Origin: Oscillospiraceae bacterium
GTDB lineage: Bacteria > Bacillota > Clostridia > Oscillospirales > Oscillospiraceae
Reading direction: 5' to 3'
Assembly (NCBI GenBank): GCA_910575695.1
Contig: CAJTGJ010000001.1
Coordinates: forward strand, 186,001 to 250,000
Length of the DNA stretch: 64,000 nucleotides
The position numbers and the translations under genes were made by a program. Below the pieces are notes generated by a model. The model saw nothing but the letters and a program-made list of their open reading frames with translations, was not told the DNA's origin and ran no database searches. Shown here piece after piece: positions 1 through 7,377 of this stretch; within the stretch, counting starts at the first letter, position 1; each line of letters opens with the position of its first letter.

Positions 1-150
1 GCCGCGCTGTGCGGAGCGCCGGTGACCGCACGTTTCCCGTCGGACGCGGCGGACGGGACGCCCTTCGGGGCTATCCGCTGGCTGGAGGGTACGCCCGCCT
101 CCATCCGGAGCAAGGCGGGGGAGGGCTGGCTGGGACTGGCCTTTGATTGA
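1..150 (+). CDS. C-terminal part of an unidentified protein
   Basis: An open frame enters from the left edge of the window and stops at a TGA ending at 150, giving 49 residues. The end of the protein reads GWLGLAFD. No domain or motif that I recognise is present, and the start lies outside the window, so no function is proposed. The reading frame uses GC-rich codons like its neighbours, and the next gene on the same strand follows after a promoter-bearing gap of about 185 bases. Confidence 0.55.
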   Translation, partial: AALCGAPVTARFPSDAADGTPFGAIRWLEGTPASIRSKAGEGWLGLAFD

Positions 151-152
151 TA

Positions 153-190
153 TGCATAATATTCACAAAATCTTGCATAAAAATGAATGC
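153..190. promoter_or_regulatory. possible ArgR-type operator pair
   Basis: Two AT-rich half-palindromic stretches, TGCATAATATTCA (153-165) and TGCATAAAAATGAATGC (174-190), lie upstream of the amino-acid transporter promoter. They resemble ARG boxes (TGAAT-AT-rich-ATTCA), but each carries mismatches. The assignment is tentative. Confidence 0.25.
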
Positions 191-247
191 TTATTCGCAC
201 AAAACACAGCAAAACCACCGAAACGCAGGGGGATTTCCGAAATTCCC

Positions 248-276
248 TTGCGTTTTCTTTGCATATGATGTATACT
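248..276 (+). promoter_or_regulatory. promoter of amino-acid ABC operon
   Basis: TTGCGT (248-253), 17-base spacer, TATACT (271-276). The transcript would begin near 283 and open with a 7-bp hairpin (GCAGCCG / CGGCTGC, about 285-307) that has no T-run. Confidence 0.6.
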
Positions 277-334
277 GCATCCAGCAGCCGGACGAGGAAC
301 GGCTGCCGCACGCAAATACTTTTGATGGAGATGA

Positions 335-1237
335 ATGAACATGAAAACATGGAAAAAGCTGGCGGCCCTGCTGCTGGCCCTGAGCATGGCCTTTGCCCTT
401 GCCGCCTGCTCCAACAGCCAGGGCGGCGACGGCACCGCCGAGCCTACGGGAACCCCGCCCGTCGAAACCCAGGGCGCGGAGGACACCCAGCCCCCCGAGA
501 CCGAGCCCGCTGACGCAACCGACGACCCCGCCGGCCAGACCGCCGAGCCCGCCGGGGACTTCACCACTGTGGCGCAGGGCAAGCTCACCATGTCCACCAA
601 CGCGGCGTTCCCGCCCTACGAGATGACTACCGACAGCGGCGACTTTGAGGGCATCGACGTGGAGATTGCCACCGCCATTGCCGAAAAGCTGGGCCTGGAG
701 CTGGACATTCTGGACACCGACTTTGATTCCGCCCTGCTGGCCGTCAACCAGGGCAAGAGCGACATGGTGATGGCCGGCGTGTCCATCACCGACGACCGCC
801 TGCTGGTGATGGACTTCTCCGAGACCTACGCCACCGGCATCCAGGTGGTTATCGTCAAGGAGGGCTCCGACGTCACCCTGGACAACCTGGGTGAGAAGAT
901 GATCGGCGTACAGAAGGGCACCACCGGCTGGTCCTACTGCACTGACGACTACGGCGAGGAGCACGTCACCGCCTATGACAACGGCCTGACCGCCGTCCAG
1001 GCGCTGGTCAGCGGCAAGGTGGACTGCGTGGTCATCGACAACGCCCCCGCCCAGGAGTTTGTGAAGGCCAACGACGGCCTCACCATCCTGGACACCGAGT
1101 ATGCCAACGAGGACTACTCCATCGGCGTGGACAAGGGCAACACCGCCCTGCTGGACGCCATCAACGGCGCGCTGAAGGAGCTGATCGACAGCGGCAAGGT
1201 GCAGGAGATTATCGACAAGTACATTCCCGCGAATTAA
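335..1237 (+). CDS. polar amino-acid ABC transporter substrate-binding lipoprotein
   Basis: This is an extracytoplasmic solute-binding protein of the SBP_bac_3 family, anchored to the membrane by lipid. Residues 1-24 are a signal peptide ending in LAAC, with Cys25 as the lipidation site. Residues 26-82 are an unusually long linker rich in Thr, Pro and Glu. The binding domain starts at about residue 83 with the family pattern around NAAFPPYEM, and later motifs such as AGVSITDDR fit. Permease and ATPase genes follow on the same strand, completing an importer. The exact ligand cannot be read from the sequence. The start could also be the ATG at 341, which has better spacing from GGAG. Confidence 0.93.
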   Translation: MNMKTWKKLAALLLALSMAFALAACSNSQGGDGTAEPTGTPPVETQGAEDTQPPETEPADATDDPAGQTAEPAGDFTTVAQGKLTMSTNAAFPPYEMTTDSGDFEGIDVEIATAIAEKLGLELDILDTDFDSALLAVNQGKSDMVMAGVSITDDRLLVMDFSETYATGIQVVIVKEGSDVTLDNLGEKMIGVQKGTTGWSYCTDDYGEEHVTAYDNGLTAVQALVSGKVDCVVIDNAPAQEFVKANDGLTILDTEYANEDYSIGVDKGNTALLDAINGALKELIDSGKVQEIIDKYIPAN

Positions 1238-1316
1238 CCTTGCGGTTTGGGGAAAAGGGCGGTTTCAACCGCCCTTTTCCCGCATATTCCATTATCTTAG
1301 AGAGAGGTGAGCGCCA

Positions 1317-2102
1317 GTGCAGTGGGCGGACTATTACGCGCAGTGGAAAACGATCATGCAGGGCGGCGGAGACGTAACCTTCTGGCAGGAGTTTTTCGTC
1401 AAGTTCTATCAGGCGTTTATCGAGGCGGACCGCTGGAAGCAGTATCTGGGCGGCGTGGGCACCACGCTGCTGGTCACCGCCATCGCCCTGTGCATCGGCG
1501 TGGCGCTGGGGATGCTGGTGGCGGTGGTGCGCACCGCCTACGACCAGCAGAGGCCCGGGCAGGGCATGACCCTGGGGCGGGTGCTGCTGTGGCCGCTGAA
1601 CCTGGTGTGCCGGGTGTACACCACCGTGATCCGGGGCACCCCCATGATGGTGCAGCTCATGATTATGGGCTTCGTCATTTTCAAAAGCAGCCGGAACCTG
1701 ACCATGGTGGGGGCGCTGACCCTGGGCATCAACTCCGGGGCCTATGTGTCCGAGATCGTCCGGGGCGGGCTGATGTCCCTGGACCCGGGCCAGATGGAGG
1801 CGGGGCGCTCCCTGGGCCTGAACTACATACAGACCATGCGCTTTATCGTCATACCCCAGGCGTTCAAGGCCATCCTGCCCGCCCTGGGCAACGAGTTCAT
1901 CATCCTGCTCAAGGACACCTCCCTGCTCAATGTCATCGGCGGCAAGGAGCTGGTATACGCCGCCAACGGCATCATGAACCGCACCTGGGAGCAGATGTTC
2001 CCCCTGATGGGGGTGGCCCTGATTTATCTGGTGCTGGTCATGATCTTCAGCTGGCTCCAGGGCATTCTGGAAAGGAGGCTTCGTCAAAGTGATCGACGTT
2101 AA
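1317..2102 (+). CDS. polar amino-acid ABC transporter permease
   Basis: A His/Glu/Gln/Arg/opine-type permease of the BPD_transp_1 family, 261 residues, with GTG start and a GAGAGGTGA ribosome site 8 bases before it. It has several hydrophobic spans from about residue 45 onward. The cytoplasmic EAA loop, which docks on the ATPase, is visible as [16 protein letters not shown] with a downstream [14 protein letters not shown]. It overlaps the start of the ATPase gene by 14 bases, indicating coupled translation. The N-terminus of about 40 residues before the first span is somewhat longer than in many relatives. It forms the channel of the amino-acid importer with the preceding lipoprotein. Confidence 0.93.
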   Translation: MQWADYYAQWKTIMQGGGDVTFWQEFFVKFYQAFIEADRWKQYLGGVGTTLLVTAIALCIGVALGMLVAVVRTAYDQQRPGQGMTLGRVLLWPLNLVCRVYTTVIRGTPMMVQLMIMGFVIFKSSRNLTMVGALTLGINSGAYVSEIVRGGLMSLDPGQMEAGRSLGLNYIQTMRFIVIPQAFKAILPALGNEFIILLKDTSLLNVIGGKELVYAANGIMNRTWEQMFPLMGVALIYLVLVMIFSWLQGILERRLRQSDRR

Positions 2103-2811
2103 AAACCTCTCGAAATCCTTCGGGGACCACCTGGTGCTGGACGGTATTTCCGAGCACATCCACCCCGGGGAGAAGGTGGTGGTCATCGGCCCGTCCGGCT
2201 CGGGCAAGTCCACCTTCCTGCGGTGCCTGAACCTGCTGGAAACCCCCTCCGCCGGAAGCATCACCTTTGACGGCGCGGAGATCACCGACCCCAAGTCCGA
2301 CATCAATGCCATCCGCCGCCAGATGGGCATGGTGTTCCAGCACTTCAACCTGTTCCCCAACATGACCATCCGGAGGAACATCACCCTGGCCCCGGTGCAG
2401 ACCAGGCTCATGGGGCAGGCGGAGGCGGACGAAACCGCGTCCGCCCTGCTGCGCCGGGTGGGGCTGGAGGAAAAGGCGGACGCCTATCCCGCCCAGCTTT
2501 CCGGCGGGCAGAAGCAGCGTATCGCCATCGTCCGGGCGCTGGCCATGAAGCCCAAGCTGATGCTGTTTGACGAGCCCACCTCCGCCCTGGACCCGGAAAT
2601 GGTGGGGGAGGTGCTGGAGGTGATGAAGGAGCTGGCCCAGGAGGGCATGACCATGGTGGTGGTCACCCACGAGATGGGCTTTGCCCGGGAGGTGGGCACC
2701 CGGGTGCTGTTCATGGACGGGGGCAAAATCCTGGAGCAGGACGAGCCAAAGGCATTCTTCGACCACCCCAAGGAGCCGCGCACCATTGAATTTTTGTCCA
2801 AGGTGCTGTAA
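2089..2811 (+). CDS. polar amino-acid ABC transporter ATP-binding protein
   Basis: Cytoplasmic ATPase of the GlnQ/ArtP type, 240 residues, the usual family length. Walker [10 protein letters not shown] is at residues 34-42. The signature LSGGQ, Walker [15 protein letters not shown] and the H-loop VVTHEMGFA follow in order. The start is GTG, inside the permease gene, preceded by AAGGAGG. It energises uptake by the lipoprotein and permease encoded just upstream. A strong terminator follows, so the operon ends here. Ligand specificity is not determined by this subunit. Confidence 0.95.
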   Translation: MIDVKNLSKSFGDHLVLDGISEHIHPGEKVVVIGPSGSGKSTFLRCLNLLETPSAGSITFDGAEITDPKSDINAIRRQMGMVFQHFNLFPNMTIRRNITLAPVQTRLMGQAEADETASALLRRVGLEEKADAYPAQLSGGQKQRIAIVRALAMKPKLMLFDEPTSALDPEMVGEVLEVMKELAQEGMTMVVVTHEMGFAREVGTRVLFMDGGKILEQDEPKAFFDHPKEPRTIEFLSKVL

Positions 2812-2829
2812 ATACTCTGATTTGTGTAA

Positions 2830-2857
2830 ACCGCCCGGTTCTCCCGGGCGGTTTTTA
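2830..2857 (+). terminator. terminator of amino-acid ABC operon
   Basis: Stem ACCGCCCGG / CCGGGCGGT (2830-2838 with 2844-2852) with a five-base loop, followed by a short T-run. Confidence 0.85.
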
Positions 2858-2871
2858 TGCAATATTCCAGC

Positions 2872-2900
2872 TTGTAATCTCTGCCATCTTCTGGTATCAT
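2872..2900 (+). promoter_or_regulatory. promoter of uracil permease leader
   Basis: TTGTAA (2872-2877), 17-base spacer, TATCAT (2895-2900). It lies 28 bases before the leader-peptide start codon. Confidence 0.6.
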
Positions 2901-2927
2901 ATACCGAACGCAAAAGGAGGGGACGAT

Positions 2928-2993
2928 ATGCGCAAGCCGCTGTTTGCCGGAGCATCCAAACAGCGGGCGTATTATTTCCATTTTTCCTTCTAA
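2928..2993 (+). CDS. 21-residue leader peptide upstream of uracil permease
   Basis: A very short frame starts at ATG 2928 behind AAAGGAGGGG, a stronger ribosome site than most real genes here have, and stops at TAA 2991-2993. Its last codons are pyrimidine-rich (Tyr Tyr Phe His Phe Ser Phe, ending YYFHFSF). The stop codon directly abuts a terminator hairpin. The arrangement resembles the enterobacterial pyrE and pyrBI attenuators, in which low UTP slows RNA polymerase over U-rich leader RNA so that a translating ribosome catches up and breaks the terminator. Expression of the peptide is inferred from layout only. Confidence 0.6.
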   Translation: MRKPLFAGASKQRAYYFHFSF

Positions 2994-3027
2994 GGCAATC
3001 GCCGTTTTGGTGGTTGCCTCTTTTTTT
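2994..3027 (+). terminator. attenuator hairpin before uracil permease
   Basis: Stem GGCAATCGCC (2994-3003) pairs fully, with G-U pairs, to GGTGGTTGCC (3009-3018) around the loop GTTTT. TCTTTTTTT follows. It lies between the promoter and the permease start codon, so it must be bypassed for uraA expression. Confidence 0.75.
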
Positions 3028-3056
3028 GCGAAACCGAAGAAAAAGGGAGAGAGAGT

Positions 3057-4442
3057 ATGAACAACCAAGAACCCATCCGCGACGCCCGTACCCTGGGCCT
3101 GCCCAAAATGCTCATCCTGGGCTTGCAGCATATGTTCGCCATGTTCGGGGCCACCGTGCTGGTGCCCATCCTGGTGAACAACTACGGCCTGCCCCTGTCC
3201 ATCCAGACCACCCTGTTCTTCGCCGGAATCGGCACCCTGTTCTTCCACATATGCACCCGGATGAAGGTGCCCGCTTTCCTGGGCTCCTCCTTCGCGTTCC
3301 TGGGCGGCTTTGAGGCCGTCTCCAAGCTGGATTCCGGCAAGTACGCCGCCATGGAGGCGTCGGAAAAGCTGCAATACGCCTGCGGCGGCATTGTGGTGGC
3401 GGGCCTGCTGTATGTAATCCTCGCCGGCGTCATCAAGCTGGTGGGGGTGAAGAAGGTCATGCGCTTCCTGCCCCCGGTGGTCACCGGGCCCATCATCATC
3501 CTCATCGGCCTGAACCTGGCCCCCTCCGCCGTGAACAACGCCAAGACCTGCTGGTGGCTGGCCCTGGTGGCCATGGCCATCATCGTCGCCGCCAACATCT
3601 GGGGGAAGGGCATGATTAAAATCATCCCCATTTTGCTGGGGGTGGTGGGCTCCTATGTGATTGCCCTCATCGCCAACGCCCTGGGCGCTACGGCGCTGGA
3701 CGCCACCGGCGCGGCGGCGCCCCTGATGGACTTCTCCACCGTGGCCGCTTCCAGCCCTGTCGGCCTCCAGCCCTTCCTCACCGACTTCGGCGGCTCCGTG
3801 GCCAAGTTTGACCTGACCTCCATCCTGGTGATGGCCCCCATCGCCATCGCCGCCATGATGGAGCACATCGGCGATATGTCCGCCATCTCCGCCACCGTGG
3901 GGGAGAACTTCATCGAGGACCCCGGCCTGCACCGCACCCTCATCGGCGACGGCATCGCCACCTCCCTGTCCGCCGTCTTCGGCGGGCCCGCCAACACCAC
4001 CTACGGCGAGAACACCGGCGTGCTGGTGCTGTCCAAGGTGTACGATCCCAAGGTCATCCGGCTGGCGGCGGTTTACGCCCTGGTCCTGTCCTTCAGCCCC
4101 ATGTTCGCCGCCGTGGTCAACGCCATGCCCGCCGCCATCGTGGGCGGGGTGAGCTTCATCCTGTACGGTATGATCTCCGCCATCGGCGTGCGCAACGTGG
4201 TGGAGAACCGGGTGGACTTCACCAACTCCCGGAACCTGATTATTGCCGCCGTCATCCTGGTATGCGGCCTGGGCTTCACCGGGGGGCTGACCTTTACCAT
4301 CGGCGGGGCTTCCGTTACCCTGACCTCTCTGGCTATCGCCGCCATCGCGGGGATCGCCCTCAACGCCATCCTGCCGGGGAAGGATTATGAGTTCGGCTCC
4401 GACGTGACCGATGGCCGGTCCGGCGACTTCGGGCGGTATTGA
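3057..4442 (+). CDS. uraA: uracil permease (NCS2 family)
   Basis: Nucleobase:cation symporter of the NCS2 family, 461 residues, with about 14 membrane spans expected. The N-terminus LGLQHMFAMFGATVLVPIL and the following LGSSFAFLGGF match the uracil-specific UraA/PyrP branch closely, which favours uracil over xanthine or guanine. The family QNxGxxxxT-like region appears as GPANTTYGENTGVLVLSK. The ATG at 3057 follows GGGAGAGAG. It is a single-gene unit controlled by the leader peptide and attenuator upstream. Its job is to import uracil for pyrimidine salvage. Substrate is assigned by family resemblance only. Confidence 0.92.
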   Translation: MNNQEPIRDARTLGLPKMLILGLQHMFAMFGATVLVPILVNNYGLPLSIQTTLFFAGIGTLFFHICTRMKVPAFLGSSFAFLGGFEAVSKLDSGKYAAMEASEKLQYACGGIVVAGLLYVILAGVIKLVGVKKVMRFLPPVVTGPIIILIGLNLAPSAVNNAKTCWWLALVAMAIIVAANIWGKGMIKIIPILLGVVGSYVIALIANALGATALDATGAAAPLMDFSTVAASSPVGLQPFLTDFGGSVAKFDLTSILVMAPIAIAAMMEHIGDMSAISATVGENFIEDPGLHRTLIGDGIATSLSAVFGGPANTTYGENTGVLVLSKVYDPKVIRLAAVYALVLSFSPMFAAVVNAMPAAIVGGVSFILYGMISAIGVRNVVENRVDFTNSRNLIIAAVILVCGLGFTGGLTFTIGGASVTLTSLAIAAIAGIALNAILPGKDYEFGSDVTDGRSGDFGRY

Positions 4443-4464
4443 TCAGACTGACGTATCTATGTGG

Positions 4465-4498
4465 AAACGCCCCCCTGCCGTAGGGCAGGGGGGCGTTT
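4465..4498. terminator. bidirectional terminator between uraA and the hydrolase gene
   Basis: Perfect 15-bp stem AAACGCCCCCCTGCC / GGCAGGGGGGCGTTT with a four-base loop. The A and T runs at its ends let it serve both converging genes. Confidence 0.85.
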
Positions 4499-4510
4499 TG
4501 ATGCGTTCAC

Positions 4511-6352
4511 TCAGATTGCGGTCAACGTATTGGTACAGCTCATGACGGTAACGATAATGGCCATGCTGATGCCTGCCACATAGGGATTTTTGGTCGCCTT
4601 GTAAATGATGCGGGAAAGCACTGTAAACAGCGGCAGAATTACGATGATGGGGAACAGCCAGATGCCAAGGATCGTACCGCCCAGCCCCTCCAGGGGGTGA
4701 TAGCCGGAGATAAAGAAGGGGATGTACATCCACGCGATGAGGATTGCGGGGGACAAGGCGTTGAAAATTGCCAGCACCAGGGTATTGATCCACTCATGCT
4801 TGCCCATTTTCACATAGTTGAAGCAGTTGGTGGCTACTGAGTTGAGCACATAATAAATCAGGAAGAAGGGAAGATACCGCAGGGCAATGAACAGCTTATC
4901 GAGGTTAAACGCCTTGAAGGTCAGGCACCAGATGCGGAAATCGGTTTTGAAGAAGAAGTCGGCCGCGAATACAGTGAAGTAAGTGGCCGCAGCCACAACG
5001 ATGCCAAGGAAAATCGTCTTGGCCAGCTTCTGACCGGTAATTTTGACGCCTACCGCTTTCAAATCTACATTTCCTTCTTTTTTACCGTAGAACTGGTAAG
5101 ACAGCACGATAAACAGCAGTGTCAGAAGGCCGCACAGGGCACTCCAAATCCCGATGCCCAGCGGGGGCTGCTGGGGGAAGAAACTGGACTGTGTGGTCAT
5201 CCCAATCACGTTGGAGAGGATGAACATCACCATGGAAAACACCACGCCAACAATCAGGCTGATCCACAGCCAGGCTTTGCCCTTTTTGCTGGTCAGCTCG
5301 GCGGGTACGGGGGCCTTATCCGCTTTCAGCTCTACAAAGAAATCAGTGTCCAGCAGGCGCAGAGCCAGCCCAACCATAAACATGAAGAAGCCCACGATGC
5401 CTATGGTGTTGAACACAACCTTCCACTGCCAGACCTGATTATTGCCTGCCAGCATATGAGGCGCACCCAGGGCGGCGTCAAAGAATTCCACACTGCTGGC
5501 TACCACGCCGCCGGAGAAATGGGCCCATGGGTGGATCATGGCGGGGTTATAGATCACGCGGATGGCGTCCGTGCCGTCAATCTCCTCATGATACATATTG
5601 TAAGGCTCCCGCTCTGTCTGGCCTGCCGGGTCAGTGCCGAAATAGAGGAAGGACTGGGCCGTAGCCTGATGGATGAAATCCCTAGGCGCACTGTAGGAGC
5701 CGTCCGCCTGGGGAACACGGTGGAAGAACTCGTCATATTGGCACGCCACGATGCCTGCATCCCGGCCCTGGAAGATATTGATATACTCGCCGGTTTCGGC
5801 GTCGGTGTATACCGCGTCGTTGGACACCAGCAGGGCAGCGGCAATGAGCGGCGTCTCCGCACTGTTGTCAAGGATGACAGCGGTGCGGCTGGCCAAAGCA
5901 CCGTTGGAGTGGCCGGTGACGCCGATTCGGGAGACGTCCACATAGGGGAGGGAAGCCATGAGCTTCACGGCGTCATACATACCATTGGCGTTGTTTTCGG
6001 GCAGCATCCAAGTCCCGTTGGGAATCGCGTCCGAGTTGCCGTGGCCGTACATATCAATGGACATCACCACGAAGCCCCGGCGGGCGTACTCCACATAGTT
6101 GAGATCCTGCATCTCACGGTTGTTATACCAGCCGTGGCTGCACACGATGGCCGGGGCCGGATTGTCCACAGTCGCGGTATCCGGGATGAACAGCAGGGCG
6201 CTCATCTGGTGGCCGGATTCCGTTTCCCAGCGCAGGTCTTTGATCGTAACGTGCCCGAAGTTGGTCTGCACCAGGCTGGCACCAATGCAGCTGACCAACA
6301 GGATGACCAGTGCAATGCAAAGGATGCGCGTTGATTTTTTTGCTTTTGACAT
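4511..6352 (-). CDS. membrane-anchored alpha/beta hydrolase with C-terminal multi-span domain
   Basis: 613 residues in three parts. A single N-terminal span lies at about 11-28. An alpha/beta hydrolase domain of the dienelactone hydrolase type follows, with an oxyanion-hole motif CSHGWYNN at 71-78 and the nucleophile elbow GHSNG at 147-151 (Ser149). A C-terminal half of roughly eight hydrophobic segments starts near residue 320. The hydrolase domain would face outside if the first span is a signal anchor. The substrate is unknown; lipid-, ester- or peptide-like compounds are possible. The gene is less GC-rich than its neighbours. GGAAAGGGG precedes the ATG at 6352. It is a lone gene with its own promoter. 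Confidence 0.8.
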   Translation of the reverse strand: MSKAKKSTRILCIALVILLVSCIGASLVQTNFGHVTIKDLRWETESGHQMSALLFIPDTATVDNPAPAIVCSHGWYNNREMQDLNYVEYARRGFVVMSIDMYGHGNSDAIPNGTWMLPENNANGMYDAVKLMASLPYVDVSRIGVTGHSNGALASRTAVILDNSAETPLIAAALLVSNDAVYTDAETGEYINIFQGRDAGIVACQYDEFFHRVPQADGSYSAPRDFIHQATAQSFLYFGTDPAGQTEREPYNMYHEEIDGTDAIRVIYNPAMIHPWAHFSGGVVASSVEFFDAALGAPHMLAGNNQVWQWKVVFNTIGIVGFFMFMVGLALRLLDTDFFVELKADKAPVPAELTSKKGKAWLWISLIVGVVFSMVMFILSNVIGMTTQSSFFPQQPPLGIGIWSALCGLLTLLFIVLSYQFYGKKEGNVDLKAVGVKITGQKLAKTIFLGIVVAAATYFTVFAADFFFKTDFRIWCLTFKAFNLDKLFIALRYLPFFLIYYVLNSVATNCFNYVKMGKHEWINTLVLAIFNALSPAILIAWMYIPFFISGYHPLEGLGGTILGIWLFPIIVILPLFTVLSRIIYKATKNPYVAGISMAIIVTVMSCTNTLTAI

Positions 6353-6514
6353 GGTAGATTACCCCTTTCCTTGTTTCGACAATCTTTTCTGGACAGCCGT
6401 CCCTGCTGCGTTCCCCCTCCTTTGTAAATAAAAGGACGTGCCAGCCTCTTTGACTGCCACGCCCTTCTCTAAACTCATGAGCAAATATTCACTTTGGAGC
6501 TTTGCTGTATTACA

Positions 6515-6543
6515 AGCATAACAGACGCACAGTTTTTTGTCAA
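6515..6543 (-). promoter_or_regulatory. promoter of hydrolase gene
   Basis: On the minus strand TTGACA (6538-6543), 17-base spacer, TATGCT (6515-6520). Confidence 0.65.
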
Positions 6544-6632
6544 TCCACTTTTTTGATTTTGTATAAATATACCAAACCCTATTTCCGTTTTTTGTCTCTT
6601 CATCCAAAATGTCAAAAACAGATTTTTCCGTC

Positions 6633-6661
6633 TTGCAATTTTCCCCAACCCCTGCTATGAT
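6633..6661 (+). promoter_or_regulatory. promoter of glycerol operon
   Basis: TTGCAA (6633-6638), 17-base spacer, TATGAT (6656-6661). The expected RNA starts near 6668 and carries the terminator described next. Confidence 0.6.
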
Positions 6662-6694
6662 AAACACATCTGATATTTGTGCAGAGTCTGAGAC

Positions 6695-6738
6695 GCGCAA
6701 AGCAGCCCTACGCGGGTTGTTTTGCGCCCTTTTTTTTC
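6695..6738 (+). terminator. leader terminator before glpP, probable GlpP target
   Basis: GCGCAAAGCAGCCC (6695-6708) pairs with GGGTTGTTTTGCGC (6714-6727) around a five-base loop, and eight T residues follow. It sits between promoter and start codon of glpP. The encoded GlpP is an RNA-binding antiterminator known to relieve such leader terminators when glycerol 3-phosphate is present. Confidence 0.75.
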
Positions 6739-6762
6739 CTTGACGAAAGGCAGGTGCAGCCT

Positions 6763-7329
6763 ATGGAACGAAACCAACTCCTGAACCTCCTGGCCGCGGG
6801 CCCGGTGATCGCCGCCGTCAAAGGCGGGGACGGCCTGGAGGCCGCGCTGGACAGCGACGTGCCGGTCATTTTTCTCCTCAGCGGCGACATACTGTCCGTG
6901 GCCGACGCCGCCGCCCGGGTGCGCAAGGCGGGCAAGCGGGTGTTTGTCCACCTGGACCTCATCGACGGCCTGGCCGCCCGGGAGGTGTCCGCCGACTTCA
7001 TCGCCCGGCAGACCGCCGCCGACGGCATCATTTCCACCAAAGCCGCCCTGACCCGCCGGGGGCGGGAGCTGGGGCTGGTGACCATCCAGCGGTTTTTCCT
7101 GCTGGACTCCATGGCCCTGGACAACATCCAGCGCCAGAAGGCCCAGGACTGCGACCTGATTGAGGTCCTCCCCGGCCTGATGCCCAAGATCATCCGCCGG
7201 GTGGCCCAGCTCACCGGAAAGCCGGTGATTGCCGGGGGGCTCATCTCCGACAAGGAGGACGTCACCAGCGCCCTGAGCGCCGGGGCGGTTGCCGTGTCCA
7301 CCACCAACCCGGCGGTGTGGCGGATGTAG
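6763..7329 (+). CDS. glpP: glycerol-3-phosphate-responsive antiterminator GlpP
   Basis: 188 residues, the usual length. The family core is visible: VFVHLDLIDGL, ADGIISTKAAL, IQRFFLLDS, IEVLPGLMPK and GKPVIAGGLI followed by ALSAGAVAVST. In Bacillus, GlpP with glycerol 3-phosphate binds leader RNA of glycerol genes and prevents termination. Here it is the first gene of the operon it would control and lies just behind a leader terminator, suggesting autoregulation. The ATG at 6763 was chosen because an upstream in-frame ATG lies inside the terminator and would add residues foreign to the family. Confidence 0.9.
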   Translation: MERNQLLNLLAAGPVIAAVKGGDGLEAALDSDVPVIFLLSGDILSVADAAARVRKAGKRVFVHLDLIDGLAAREVSADFIARQTAADGIISTKAALTRRGRELGLVTIQRFFLLDSMALDNIQRQKAQDCDLIEVLPGLMPKIIRRVAQLTGKPVIAGGLISDKEDVTSALSAGAVAVSTTNPAVWRM

Positions 7330-7377
7330 CATTTTCTTCAAGCAATTCCTTGATTTTTCCAACGAGGAGGTCATTTC

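Larger units (their letters stand above)
6353..6762. other. divergent intergenic region with two promoters and leaders
   Basis: About 410 AT-richer bases between the hydrolase and glpP. It holds the hydrolase promoter (minus strand) and its leader of about 150 bases, which includes an imperfect hairpin near 6436-6466 followed by T residues. It also holds the glpP promoter and leader terminator. No convincing gene was seen inside. Confidence 0.6.

Noticed and set aside
6359-6700. 113-codon minus-strand frame upstream of the hydrolase
   Set aside because: It spans the hydrolase promoter and leader, lacks a ribosome site and has no recognisable domain.
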